From: Pseudolabrys sp.
Lineage (GTDB): Bacteria > Pseudomonadota > Alphaproteobacteria > Rhizobiales > Xanthobacteraceae
NCBI GenBank assembly: GCA_026125925.1
Contig: JAHCKF010000070.1
Location: 1-11,614, forward strand
Direction of reading: 5' to 3'
DNA length: 11,614 nucleotides
Shown here piece by piece: positions 1 to 6,386 of the stretch. The notes under the pieces were generated by a model. It searched no databases. It was not told where the DNA came from and saw only the letters and a program-made list of their open reading frames with translations. How positions within the stretch are numbered: position 1 is the first letter of the stretch; the number at the start of each line of letters is the position of its first letter. The translations under genes and the position numbers were made by a program.

Positions 1-661
1 CCTTGAAGGCGCGCATGGTCCAGTCGCCGGTCAGGCCGGCGATCTTGCGCACGAAGTTGCGCAGCAGCGCCGCGCCGTGCGGCGTGTGCACCACCTCGGG
101 ATGGAACTGCATGGCGTAGAATTTGCGGGCGTCGTCGCCGATGATCGAGATCGGCGAGCCCGGCGCCTTGCCGAGCACCTTGAAGCCTTCCGGCAACTGC
201 GTGACGCGGTCGCCGTGGCTCATCCAGACCGGATATTTCTCGCCCTTGACCCAGACGCCCTCGAAGAACGGGCTATCGGCCGTGACCTCGACCTCGGCGC
301 GGCCGAATTCGCGGTGATGGCCGGCCTCGACCTTGCCGCCGAGCTGCTGCGCCATCGCCTGCTCGCCGTAGCAGATGCCGAGCACCGGCACGCCGGCGTC
401 GTAGATCGCCTTTGGCGCCAAGGGCGCGTTGGCGTCAAGCACCGAGGCCGGGCCGCCGGACAGGATCACGGCCTTGGGCCGCATGGTGCGGAAGGCCTCT
501 TCGGCCTTCTGGAACGGGACGATCTCCGAGTAGACCTTCTCCTCGCGCACGCGGCGGGCGATGAGCTGGGTGACCTGCGAGCCGAAATCGACGATCAGGA
601 CTTTGTCGTGATCGGGATGGCTCGGATCGAGGGCGGCGGAAGCGGGTTTGGCTGGGTTCAT
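1..661 (-). CDS. guaA: GMP synthase (glutamine-hydrolysing), N-terminal part, runs off the left edge
   Basis: Makes GMP from XMP, ATP and glutamine, the last step of guanine nucleotide synthesis in the cytoplasm. The 220 residues present cover the class I glutamine amidotransferase domain, starting at about residue 20 ([20 protein letters not shown]). The nucleophile is Cys97 in GICYGEQ, and the other triad residues are His187 and Glu189 in QFHPEV. The oxyanion-side SGGP loop is at 68-71. The ATP-pyrophosphatase and dimerisation domains lie outside the window. ATG at 661 is the only reasonable start: there is no other in-frame start nearby, and the catalytic domain begins soon after it. It gives a roughly 19-residue N-terminal extension. 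An AGGGG sequence touches the ATG directly, which is too close for a normal ribosome binding site. The family call is certain; the exact start is less so. guaB, the preceding step, is on the same strand at the other end of the window. Confidence 0.96.
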   Translation of the reverse strand, partial: MNPAKPASAALDPSHPDHDKVLIVDFGSQVTQLIARRVREEKVYSEIVPFQKAEEAFRTMRPKAVILSGGPASVLDANAPLAPKAIYDAGVPVLGICYGEQAMAQQLGGKVEAGHHREFGRAEVEVTADSPFFEGVWVKGEKYPVWMSHGDRVTQLPEGFKVLGKAPGSPISIIGDDARKFYAMQFHPEVVHTPHGAALLRNFVRKIAGLTGDWTMRAFK

Positions 662-798
662 CCCCTGAATTAAGCAAGTCGCGGGCGGCCCGCAATGGGC
701 CAAAACGGCCTTCCACCGGCTCTTTCCTTGCCCGCGCCGGGAAGACCCGCCGATTGCCGCGGCCAGCGTCCCATTTACCGGCCGGGCATCGCGCCCGC
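662..798 (-). promoter_or_regulatory. Intergenic region upstream of guaA with possible promoter and a GC palindrome
   Basis: This 137-base gap lies between the DUF1801 gene and guaA. Read on the minus strand, a TTGCGG (690-695) is followed after 15-16 bases by CTTAATT (668-674), a weak sigma-70-like pair. A transcript started from it would begin at or within a base or two of the guaA ATG. The perfect palindrome GCGGGC-G-GCCCGC (681-693) overlaps the -35 position. A GGCC-AAAAC-GGCC dyad lies just upstream. No terminator with a T-run is visible for the preceding gene, so read-through is also possible. The promoter assignment is an inference from weak boxes. Confidence 0.3.
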
Positions 799-1263
799 TC
801 AGGCCTTGGTTCGGCGCCCGGTCTTCGCCCTCACCGGCGGCTTGGCCTTCGCGGCAGCCTTGGCCCTGTTGAACGCCGCCGCTTCGCGGATCAGCGCCTT
901 CAATGCCGGGGCGTCGATCTTGTCGCCCTCGTGGACATCGATGGCGCGGCGGGTGCCGCCATCGAGGCTGGCATTGAACAGCTTCGCCGGATCCTTCAGC
1001 GCCGCGCCGTGGGCGAAGGTCATCTTCACCGCGCTCTTGTAGCTCTCGCCGGTGCAGATGATGCCGGCGCATTCCCACACCGGCACGCCCATTGGGTTCG
1101 AGGGCTTGCGCCATTTCACCGTCTCGACGACGTCGGGACAAGCCTGCTTGATGACCTTGCGAATTGCCGCCAGCGCCTCGCCACGCCAGCCGCCGAGCTT
1201 CTCGATCTTGGCGTCGATCAATTGCGATGGCGACTCTTCTTTTGTTGCCGAGCGTTTGGCCAT
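799..1263 (-). CDS. DUF1801 domain protein
   Basis: A 154-residue soluble protein. Residues about 20-120 resemble the DUF1801 (YdhG-like) fold: an amphipathic segment [19 protein letters not shown], then the [21 protein letters not shown] strand-rich core, then [10 protein letters not shown] and an [10 protein letters not shown] segment. The family has no established enzymatic activity; some members look like small ligand-binding or frataxin-like folds. The C-terminal 25 residues are Lys/Ala/Arg-rich and probably disordered. The ATG is preceded by GGAG (complement of 1271-1274) with 7 bases of spacing. It begins 12 bases after the small membrane protein ends, so it is most likely the last gene of the arsR-led operon. 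DUF1801 proteins often accompany ArsR/AHSA1 pairs, which supports that grouping but gives no function. Confidence 0.8.
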   Translation of the reverse strand: MAKRSATKEESPSQLIDAKIEKLGGWRGEALAAIRKVIKQACPDVVETVKWRKPSNPMGVPVWECAGIICTGESYKSAVKMTFAHGAALKDPAKLFNASLDGGTRRAIDVHEGDKIDAPALKALIREAAAFNRAKAAAKAKPPVRAKTGRRTKA

Positions 1264-1275
1264 GTCTGTTCTCCG

Positions 1276-1485
1276 TCAGGCTCGCGATCGACGAGCCATA
1301 TAAGGCAAGGCGAACATATACAGCCCGGTGAACAGCAGCAGAAACAGCGGCGGCAGCGGCGCATAGACGATGTAGGCCGGCGGCGTCCCCATGACCGCCA
1401 TCGTGGTGAAATTCGCGATGACGGTCAGCGTGAAGATGATCGATACCCAGCGGTGAAACTGACGAATGCCGGTGTTCCAGGTCAA
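1276..1485 (-). CDS. Small two-helix membrane protein of unknown function (TTG start)
   Basis: Codes for 69 residues with two predicted membrane helices, about residues 14-33 ([20 protein letters not shown]) and 40-60 ([20 protein letters not shown]), joined by a short TPPAYI loop and ending in a basic MARRSRA tail. The start codon is TTG. It is supported by a strong GGAGG site (complement of 1493-1497) exactly 7 bases upstream, and there is no in-frame ATG at a comparable position. It lies 35 bases after the AHSA1 gene and 12 bases before the DUF1801 gene, so it is probably cotranscribed with both. The helix pair after a GIRQFHRW amphipathic segment is typical of small uncharacterised integral membrane proteins. 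I do not recognise a named family. Confidence 0.75.
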   Translation of the reverse strand: MTWNTGIRQFHRWVSIIFTLTVIANFTTMAVMGTPPAYIVYAPLPPLFLLLFTGLYMFALPYMARRSRA

Positions 1486-1520
1486 AGCAATGCCTCCATC
1501 TTTGGTGTCGTGGGTGGGCG

Positions 1521-1949
1521 TCAGGCGCGCGCCGCGACGTCGTCCAGCTTGGTGAGAAACTGTTGCCAGCCGGCCTTGGCGCCGCCAAAGGCCTGCTTCT
1601 GCTCGGGACGGAAGCCGGCCTGCTCCATGCGCAAATGCGTGCCCGCCGCGGTCGACGACAGCGTAAAGGTGACGACGCTCTTGAGCGCATAGGCCGGATC
1701 GTCATGCGCGAAATTCCAGGTGTAGGAGAGCGTGCGCCCCGGCTCGATGGCGAGCACTTCGCAATCGAGCACGCCGCCCCACTCGCCGCGCAGGTTGAAG
1801 CGATGGCCGACGATCGGCGCGAAGTCGTTCTTCATCAGCCACTCTTCGATCAGGTGGGGCTGCGTCAGCGCGCGCCAGAGTTTCTCCGGCGCGTGCGGGA
1901 ATTCGCGTTCGACGACGACGCTGCGGGTTTCGGTCGCGGCTTCGGTCAT
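1521..1949 (-). CDS. AHSA1-type SRPBCC (START-like) domain protein
   Basis: A single-domain protein of 142 residues with the helix-grip fold of the AHSA1 (Hsp90 ATPase activator homologue-like) family. The family opening is at 11-40 ([30 protein letters not shown]), the FNLRGEWGG strand at 51-59, then [14 protein letters not shown] and [23 protein letters not shown]. The C-terminal helix is [13 protein letters not shown]. The cavity of this fold usually binds a hydrophobic ligand; the physiological ligand is unknown. Its ATG overlaps the arsR stop in an ATGA (1946-1949), indicating translational coupling, and fixes the start. An open frame continues upstream but runs through arsR in another frame and should be ignored. 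ArsR-AHSA1 pairs are common in bacteria; the repressor probably controls this gene directly. Confidence 0.9.
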   Translation of the reverse strand: MTEAATETRSVVVEREFPHAPEKLWRALTQPHLIEEWLMKNDFAPIVGHRFNLRGEWGGVLDCEVLAIEPGRTLSYTWNFAHDDPAYALKSVVTFTLSSTAAGTHLRMEQAGFRPEQKQAFGGAKAGWQQFLTKLDDVAARA

Positions 1950-2269
1950 TGGTCCATCCTCTTCAGCAGGTCTTCGAGGCCGTCGAAGCGCTTGCGCCAG
2001 AAGCCGGCCATCTCGCGCGTCCAATCGACGAGCGGCGCCAGGGCATCGGGCTGCGGGCTGTAATGCGTCTGCCGTCCCTGATGGCGGTCGCGGACCAGGC
2101 CCGATTCCTTGAGCACGGCGAGATGTTTGGAGACGGCCGGCTGCGAAATGCCGGCCTCCGCGGTTAGCGCCGCCACGGTCTGCTCGCCGTCGCGGCACAG
2201 GCGCTCGAACAGCGCCCGCCGCGTCGGGTCGGACAGCGATTTGAAAATGAGGTCTTGGGGTGCGGTCAT
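1946..2269 (-). CDS. ArsR-family winged-helix repressor
   Basis: A 107-residue DNA-binding protein. The helix-turn-helix lies at about 33-58, with recognition helix around SQPAVSKHLAVLKESGLV, and the wing is RDRHQGRQTHYSP at 61-73. The opening (DLIFKSLSDPTRRALFERL) is typical of the ArsR/SmtB superfamily. It has only one cysteine (Cys25) and lacks the ELCVCDL-type metal site, so it is unlikely to sense arsenic or other metals through the classical site. The C-terminal WTREMAGFWRKRFDGLEDLLKRM segment is characteristic of the ArsR subgroup that accompanies AHSA1 proteins. It is the first gene of a four-gene unit (arsR, AHSA1, 69-residue membrane protein, DUF1801). Two dyads directly upstream of its ATG are likely autoregulatory operators. 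Confidence 0.93.
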   Translation of the reverse strand: MTAPQDLIFKSLSDPTRRALFERLCRDGEQTVAALTAEAGISQPAVSKHLAVLKESGLVRDRHQGRQTHYSPQPDALAPLVDWTREMAGFWRKRFDGLEDLLKRMDQ

Positions 2270-2272
2270 TCG

Positions 2273-2302
2273 TCAATCAATAACCCGTTGGCTATTGATT
2301 GA
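2273..2302. promoter_or_regulatory. Operator candidate 1 for the ArsR repressor: perfect 10-bp inverted repeat
   Basis: TCAATCAATA (2273-2282) and its exact reverse complement TATTGATTGA (2293-2302) flank a 10-base spacer, all centred at 2287.5. The core also fits ATAACC-N4-GGTTAT with one mismatch (2280-2295). It ends 4 bases upstream of the arsR ATG, so a bound dimer would block the transcript start or ribosome loading. Binding by this ArsR protein is inferred from position and symmetry. Confidence 0.65.
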
Positions 2303-2332
2303 TCGATAACCCGATAGTTATGGGTTCGTCAA
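2303..2332 (-). promoter_or_regulatory. Probable promoter of the arsR operon
   Basis: On the minus strand TTGACG (complement of 2327-2332) matches a sigma-70 -35 box in five of six bases. It begins just 7 bases after the stop of the upstream gene. The -10 is poor: TTATCG or TATCGA lies 17-18 bases downstream. The location, entirely within the gap before arsR and interleaved with the two operator dyads, supports a repressible promoter despite the weak -10. Confidence 0.45.
2306..2321. promoter_or_regulatory. Operator candidate 2 for the ArsR repressor: ATAAC-N6-GTTAT dyad
   Basis: ATAAC (2306-2310) and GTTAT (2317-2321) form a dyad centred at 2313.5. It shares the ATAACCCG core with candidate 1 and lies 26 bp away centre to centre, about two and a half helical turns. 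Read on the minus strand it lies just downstream of a TTGACG (complement of 2327-2332), between likely -35 and -10 positions. Two copies of the same half-site in a 68-bp gap make chance unlikely. Confidence 0.6.
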
Positions 2333-2337
2333 GCCGC

Positions 2338-3399
2338 TCAGCGCTCGATCATGCGGCCGACGAACGGGATCTTGCCGACCCACGAGCTGTCGGTCGCATA
2401 TTGTGCCGGGGGCACGGTGCCCGGCGGCACCGGGTGATCGGCATCGCGCAGCGGTTCCGGACGGCCGGAAACTTCGACAGCCGGCGGCAACGGTGCGGCA
2501 GTGGACGGCACGGCCGGCGGCGGATTCGTCGTCCAGGCCGGCTGCAACACCGGCTCGCCGGGTTTCGACGGCAGCACCGGCTTGAGCGCGGCCTTTTCGG
2601 CGTCCACCTTCGCCGGTTCGGTCGCGATCGGCTCTGGCTTCGACGCTTCGACTTTGGCCGGCTCCGCCTTCACCGGTTCGGACTTGGCCACCTCGCGCTT
2701 GGCCGCGGCCGACGGCGCGCCTTCCGGCGCCTCGACCAGCGCCGAGCGCACGGCGTCCAGCCAGCGCGTGTCGGACATGCCGCCCTCATGCGCATCGGCA
2801 TCGGGGGCAGCGGCAACGGCCTGCGGGACGGCGGCCGGTTTCTTTTCGGCGATCGCCGGGCGCAGCTCGGCCTTCACGGATTCCTTGACCGGCTCTCTGG
2901 CGGCTTCCTTCACCGGCTCCTTGGCGGCCGGCTTCGGCGTCTCCTTCGCCGCGGCCACCGGCACCTTAGCAACGGCTTGCGGCTTGGCCGCCACCGCCAC
3001 CGGCTTATCGGCGGCGAGCAGCGCCTTGAAGGCCGCGTGCGCATCGGGATCGACGGCGCCGCACTGCGCCTCGAACGCCTCGATGTCGCGCTTCACCAGC
3101 ATGCGACGCGTCGCAGCGTCGACGTTCTTGTCCAGCATCTGCACGATCGACGCGCGCAAATTGCCGCACGTCGTCTCCGGCGAGAAATTGGCGCGATACA
3201 GCGAATAGCCGGAGGCCAGCGCCAGCGGCACACCGATCAGCGTGCTGATGGCCTGGAAGCCGGAGACGAAACGGGTGAAGTGCGAGGCCGGCTTAATGGC
3301 ATGGTGCGCCGCGCCGTGGTGGGACGCTGCCGAATACGGAGTCTCGGGGTCGCGCGCGGCCGCGTGAAATGTAGGCTCGCGCCTCTCAGACAATGTCAC
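2338..3399 (-). CDS. Membrane-anchored Lys/Ala/Glu/Pro-rich protein of unknown function
   Basis: Codes for 353 residues from a GTG start at 3399, chosen because GGGGA (complement of 3407-3411) stands 7 bases upstream. A TTG two codons earlier (3405) is possible but leaves almost no spacing. Layout: a polar, His-rich N-terminus (1-45), one membrane helix at about 49-69 (ISTLIGVPLALASGYSLY), then a compact segment with two cysteines (Cys78, Cys113) that could form a disulfide. Two long KEPVKE/AEPAKVE-type stretches follow (131-197 and 231-272), a less biased island (200-225, with SDTRWLDAVRSAL), and a Pro-rich stretch (280-333). It ends in the aromatic and basic tail SWVGKIPFVGRMIER. A periplasm-spanning spacer, as in TonB- or TolA-like proteins, is a fair guess for the topology. 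No catalytic domain is recognised and the function is unknown. Confidence 0.72.
   Translation of the reverse strand: MTLSERREPTFHAAARDPETPYSAASHHGAAHHAIKPASHFTRFVSGFQAISTLIGVPLALASGYSLYRANFSPETTCGNLRASIVQMLDKNVDAATRRMLVKRDIEAFEAQCGAVDPDAHAAFKALLAADKPVAVAAKPQAVAKVPVAAAKETPKPAAKEPVKEAAREPVKESVKAELRPAIAEKKPAAVPQAVAAAPDADAHEGGMSDTRWLDAVRSALVEAPEGAPSAAAKREVAKSEPVKAEPAKVEASKPEPIATEPAKVDAEKAALKPVLPSKPGEPVLQPAWTTNPPPAVPSTAAPLPPAVEVSGRPEPLRDADHPVPPGTVPPAQYATDSSWVGKIPFVGRMIER
2881..2928 (-). repeat. Two tandem 24-base units inside the Lys/Ala/Glu/Pro-rich gene
   Basis: Units 2881-2904 and 2905-2928 are identical at 21 of 24 bases. They encode successive EPVKE-containing octapeptides (AAKEPVKE and AAREPVKE). 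Less regular copies of the same motif occur around 2600-2700. This suggests that the low-complexity segment grew by local duplication. Confidence 0.7.
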
Positions 3400-3555
3400 G
3401 TCCAAATCCCCGAACCAATCGACAGCCGCCGATCAAACACCGAATCTTCGCGAGGTTTTTTGGCCGGGATTGGGGCGTAATCGAGGAATTCCCGTCATCG
3501 AGCCGTTAACAAGGCCAAGTTTAGGTCCAGTGTTACAAACTGCGACAGGCCGTGA
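3400..3555. other. Intergenic gap between rsmB and the Lys/Ala/Glu/Pro-rich gene
   Basis: These 156 bases are richer in A+T than their surroundings. They must hold the end of the rsmB message and probably the start of the next one. Apart from the GGGGA ribosome binding site at 3407-3411 (minus strand), I could not find a convincing hairpin terminator or a paired -35/-10. Confidence 0.4.
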
Positions 3556-4854
3556 TCAGGTCCGGCGCAGGACCGAGATGAAGAAGCCGTCTGTGCCGGT
3601 CGATTTCGGCGTCATCAGGATGCCCTGCGGGCCGAGCTGCGCCGCCTTGGCAAAGGCCGGCGCCGCCGCCCCTAACGCCTTGACCGTGTCGGCCGCCGGC
3701 TCGACGGCAAAGCCCGGATGCCGGGCCAGGAAGCCTTGCACCTGGGCGCCGTTTTCCGCCTCCAGCAGCGAGCAGGTGATGTAGACGACCCGCCCGCCCG
3801 ACTTCAGGAACTCCACCGCGCGGTCGAGGATGCCGGCCTGCTCGGCGACGCGCTGTTCCAGCGCTCCGGGCCGCATCCGCCACTTGGCATCGGGATTACG
3901 CCGCCAGGCCCCCGTCCCCGTGCACGGCGCGTCGATCAGGACGAGGTCCATGCGGCCCTTGAGGTCGTCGATCTCGGTGTGGATCGACTTCGGTGTGCGG
4001 ACCTGCACGTTCCGCGCGCCCGAGCGCGTCAGCCGGTCGTGGATTGGCGCGAGGCGCCTTTTGTCATCGTCGGTGGCGAAAAGCTGGCCCTTGTTCGCCA
4101 TCATCGCCGCCAGCGCCAGGGTCTTGCCGCCGGCACCGGCGCACAGGTCGAGCACCTGCTCGCCGGGTTTGGCGCCGGAAAACAACGCGGCGAGCTGCGA
4201 GCCCTCGTCCTGCACCTCGACGAGGCCCTTGATGAAGGCCGGCTCGGCGTGAACGGGCGGCGCCTTGGCGTCGGCGCCGAGCGTGATGCGCAGCCCCCAG
4301 GGCGACCACGGCGTCACCTCGGGCTTGAGGTCGGCGAGCTGGCCGGCCGCCTTGTCACGTTCACCCTTGATCGTGTTGACGCGCAGATCGAGCGGCGCGC
4401 GCGAGGCCAAAGCCGCGCCCTCCTCCGCCCGGTTGTCGCCGAAGCTCTGCGTGAAAGCCTCGTCGAGCCAGTCCGGATAATCGCCGGCGATATGCGCCGG
4501 TGCACCGTCGAGGCTCGCCGTCTGCAGCCGCGCGCGTTCGGCATCGCTCAGCACCTCGGGCGCATATTGCGCGCCGCTGGCGAGCTTGCCGATCGCCTCG
4601 GCGTCGAGCCCGCGCTCGCGCTTGAGCATGCCGAGCGCCACCGCGCGCGGCGTATCCGCATCCATCAGGTAAGCGCTGGAGGCCTTGCGGCGCAGCGCGT
4701 CGAACACCAGGCCGCCGATCGCGGCGCGATCGCCCGAGCCGGCGAAGCGATGCGCCTGCCCCCAGCTCTTGAGCGCGTCGGCGGCAGGCCGGCGGTCATT
4801 GAGAACAGCGTCGAGGACTTCGATAGCGGCCTGCAGCCGCGCGGCCGGCGTCAT
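3556..4854 (-). CDS. rsmB: 16S rRNA m5C methyltransferase, RsmB/NOP family
   Basis: A 432-residue SAM-dependent RNA cytosine-5 methyltransferase; E. coli RsmB (429 residues) methylates C967 of 16S rRNA. The N-terminal 130 residues correspond to the helical NusB-like RNA-binding domain (LQAAIEVLDAVL...DRAAIGGLVFDALRRK). A PUA-like linker region follows (LRVNTIKG...EVQDEGSQLAALF). The catalytic domain has SAM-binding motif I at 236-245 (DLCAGAGGKT), motif IV with Cys311 (DAPCTGTG), and motif VI with the nucleophile Cys361 (YITCSLLEAEN). The closing TDGFFISVLRR matches the usual TDGFF end. I chose the ATG at 4854 rather than the one 13 codons upstream because it overlaps the MAPEG stop in an ATGA and matches family length. 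All catalytic residues are present. The exact rRNA position methylated is inferred from the family. Confidence 0.94.
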   Translation of the reverse strand: MTPAARLQAAIEVLDAVLNDRRPAADALKSWGQAHRFAGSGDRAAIGGLVFDALRRKASSAYLMDADTPRAVALGMLKRERGLDAEAIGKLASGAQYAPEVLSDAERARLQTASLDGAPAHIAGDYPDWLDEAFTQSFGDNRAEEGAALASRAPLDLRVNTIKGERDKAAGQLADLKPEVTPWSPWGLRITLGADAKAPPVHAEPAFIKGLVEVQDEGSQLAALFSGAKPGEQVLDLCAGAGGKTLALAAMMANKGQLFATDDDKRRLAPIHDRLTRSGARNVQVRTPKSIHTEIDDLKGRMDLVLIDAPCTGTGAWRRNPDAKWRMRPGALEQRVAEQAGILDRAVEFLKSGGRVVYITCSLLEAENGAQVQGFLARHPGFAVEPAADTVKALGAAAPAFAKAAQLGPQGILMTPKSTGTDGFFISVLRRT

Positions 4855-5285
4855 GGCGTCGCCAACAGAATTTCGATCATGAACACGATCCACATGATGA
4901 TGAGCACCAGAAGGCCGATGCCGAAGACCGGCCCGCGGATCGAGATGCGGTTGCTGGTGACATGGACATAGGCATGCGCCAGCCGCGAGATCACGAAGAC
5001 CCAGGCCAGCACCAGAAACAGCATGTCCGCCTTGCGGGTGATGATCGCCAGGATGGTCAGCACATAGAACAGCATCGGCAGTTCGAGCTGGTTATGCGCG
5101 GCGTTGACGACCTGCAGCACATGCGGCGGCCAGTTCGGCTGGCGCAGCGCGATGTCGCGCGGATGCACCGCGCGGCTGCGGATCAAGGTGACGCGGTAAT
5201 AGGCCATCCAGCAGAACAGGCCGAAGGTCAGCGCAACCTGCACGAACAGCGGCAGCAGGATCATCTTGATCGTCATGATCGTCAT
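4851..5285 (-). CDS. MAPEG-family integral membrane protein
   Basis: A 144-residue protein with four hydrophobic helices at about 8-30, 69-84, 87-108 and 118-143. The family signature is visible: NQLELP at 65-70 after a NAAHN segment, RLAHAYVHV at 101-109, and R..IRGP at 113-119. MAPEG proteins include glutathione S-transferases and eicosanoid enzymes in eukaryotes; bacterial members of this size are mostly uncharacterised, so substrate and activity are unknown. Three in-frame ATGs lie close together (5285, 5276, 5264). GGGA lies one base before the first but 9 bases before the second, so ATG 5276 may be the real start, shortening the protein by three residues. Its stop overlaps the rsmB start (ATGA), so the two are translationally coupled. 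Confidence 0.85.
   Translation of the reverse strand: MTIMTIKMILLPLFVQVALTFGLFCWMAYYRVTLIRSRAVHPRDIALRQPNWPPHVLQVVNAAHNQLELPMLFYVLTILAIITRKADMLFLVLAWVFVISRLAHAYVHVTSNRISIRGPVFGIGLLVLIIMWIVFMIEILLATP
5268..5285 (-). repeat. Perfect 9-base tandem duplication covering the MAPEG start codon
   Basis: ATGACGATC occurs twice in direct succession on the minus strand (5277-5285 and 5268-5276), encoding MTI-MTI. The duplication gives two candidate start codons in frame, and only the second is well spaced from the GGGA site. Confidence 0.8.
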
Positions 5286-5299
5286 TCCCGGTCAATCGG

Positions 5300-5334
5300 T
5301 TGCCTGCGTTAGGCCGGACCGCCCCGGCAGGCAA
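5300..5334. repeat. Perfect 8-bp inverted repeat in the MAPEG/hydrolase divergent gap
   Basis: TTGCCTGC (5300-5307) pairs with GCAGGCAA (5327-5334) across a 19-base GC-rich spacer. It lies 15 bases upstream of the first MAPEG ATG and well upstream of the hydrolase -10. There is no T-run, so it is not a terminator. It could be an operator or a 5'-leader hairpin of the MAPEG message; nothing in the sequence decides. Confidence 0.4.
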
Positions 5335-5395
5335 GCAGCTAGGGACAGAAACGAGCGGACGGTTTCGAATTGCCCATTCTTTGCGCGGTCCGGCC

Positions 5396-5425
5396 ACTCG
5401 TCTTCGCACGGTATCGGAGTATACT
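5396..5425 (+). promoter_or_regulatory. Possible promoter of the exported hydrolase gene
   Basis: TATACT at 5420-5425 is a good -10 box, five of six bases matching TATAAT, 28 bases before the hydrolase ATG. No good -35 is found 16-18 bases upstream (the region reads ACTCGTC), so an activator may be needed, or the box may be fortuitous. GAGG at 5444-5447, 5 bases before the ATG, is the ribosome binding site. Confidence 0.35.
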
Positions 5426-5452
5426 GCAGTCCTTCAACCATTCGAGGCCCCC

Positions 5453-6385
5453 ATGCGCCCGTTCTCCCGTCTGCTTGTCGCCGGTTTCGGCGTCAGCTCT
5501 CTCCTTATGTCTGCCGTCGCCGCCGAAGCCCGCGTCGAACGTTTCCCGGCCGGCTTCCATATCGAACGCATCAAGACCGGCGACGCTACGCTGTATGTGC
5601 GCGTCGGCGGCAAGGGACCGGCGGTCGTGCTGCTGCACGGCTTCGGCGACACCGGCGACATGTGGGCGCCCGCCGCCAAGGCGCTCCTCAAAGACCACAC
5701 CGTGATCGTGCCCGATCTGCGCGGCATGGGCCTGTCGTCGCAGCCGAAGGGAGGCTACGACAAGAAAACGCAGGGCCAAGACATCGCCAAAGTGATGAAC
5801 GCCCTCAAGGTCGAGAAGGCCGATCTCGTCACCCACGACATCGGCAACATGGTCGGCTACGCGCTGGCCGCGCAATATCCGGCCCGGATCACCAAATGGG
5901 TGATCATCGACGCGCCGCTGCCCGGGATCGGTCCATGGGACGAGATTTTAAAATCGCCGTTGCTCTGGCACTTCAACTTCCGCGGTCCCGACGTCGATCG
6001 ACTGGTCAAGGGCCGCGAACGCATCTATCTCGACCGCTTCTACAACGAACTGTCGGCCAACCCGAAGGCGATCGACACGGCGACGCGCAATCACTATGCG
6101 CGGCTCTATGCCCGCCCCGGCAACATGCATTACGCCTTCGAGCAGTTCGCCACGTTCAACACCAAGGACCGCGCCGACAACATCGAATTCCAGAAGACCA
6201 AGCTGCCGATGCCGGTGCTGGCGCTCGGCGCCGATCACTCGTTCGGCGACACCCAGGCCGTGGTGATGCGCGAAGTCGCCACCAACGTCGAAGGCGGCAT
6301 CGTCAAGAACTCCGGCCACTGGATCATGGAAGAGCAGCCGAAGCAGACGGTCGGGCTGATCAAGGCGTTTCTCGACAAGAAATAA
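5453..6385 (+). CDS. Exported alpha/beta hydrolase with Asp nucleophile (epoxide hydrolase/dehalogenase-like)
   Basis: A 310-residue protein. A Sec-type signal peptide spans about residues 1-26 (MRPFSRLL..., hydrophobic core GFGVSSLLMSAVA, likely cut after AEA), placing it in the periplasm. The mature part is an alpha/beta hydrolase: oxyanion loop HGFGDTGDMW (62-71), DLRGMG (88-93), nucleophile Asp129 in THDIGNMVG, acid candidate Asp261 in LALGADHSFG, and His289 in SGHWIMEEQP. An Asp instead of Ser at the nucleophile elbow is the mark of epoxide hydrolases and haloalkane/haloacid dehalogenases. These work through an aspartyl ester and do not act on carboxylic esters. The cap has WHFNFRGPD and GRERIYLDRFYNE, a common pattern in this family; lid Tyr candidates are Tyr192 and Tyr197. 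Substrate is undetermined. The ATG at 5453 is chosen for GAGG spacing and because it opens the signal peptide; an upstream open stretch back to 5300 lacks support. It ends one base from the marR stop. Confidence 0.88.
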   Translation: MRPFSRLLVAGFGVSSLLMSAVAAEARVERFPAGFHIERIKTGDATLYVRVGGKGPAVVLLHGFGDTGDMWAPAAKALLKDHTVIVPDLRGMGLSSQPKGGYDKKTQGQDIAKVMNALKVEKADLVTHDIGNMVGYALAAQYPARITKWVIIDAPLPGIGPWDEILKSPLLWHFNFRGPDVDRLVKGRERIYLDRFYNELSANPKAIDTATRNHYARLYARPGNMHYAFEQFATFNTKDRADNIEFQKTKLPMPVLALGADHSFGDTQAVVMREVATNVEGGIVKNSGHWIMEEQPKQTVGLIKAFLDKK

Positions 6386-6386
6386 A

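Noticed and set aside
1521..2276. 251-codon frame that would fuse an N-terminal extension to the AHSA1 protein
   Set aside because: The first ~109 codons overlap arsR in a different frame and are Arg/Pro-rich noise; the ATGA overlap at 1946-1949 gives the natural start.
2299..3480. Long plus-strand open frame (393 codons) opposite the Lys/Ala/Glu/Pro-rich gene
   Set aside because: Its Arg/Gly/His-rich translation has no domain and arises from GC-rich antisense codons; the minus-strand frame has a ribosome binding site, a membrane helix and sensible composition. The minus-strand protein is itself low-complexity, so this is the least secure of the shadow rejections.
3718..4971. Long plus-strand open frame (417 codons) opposite rsmB
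   Set aside because: The minus strand encodes a complete RsmB with all motifs; the opposite frame is a compositional shadow.
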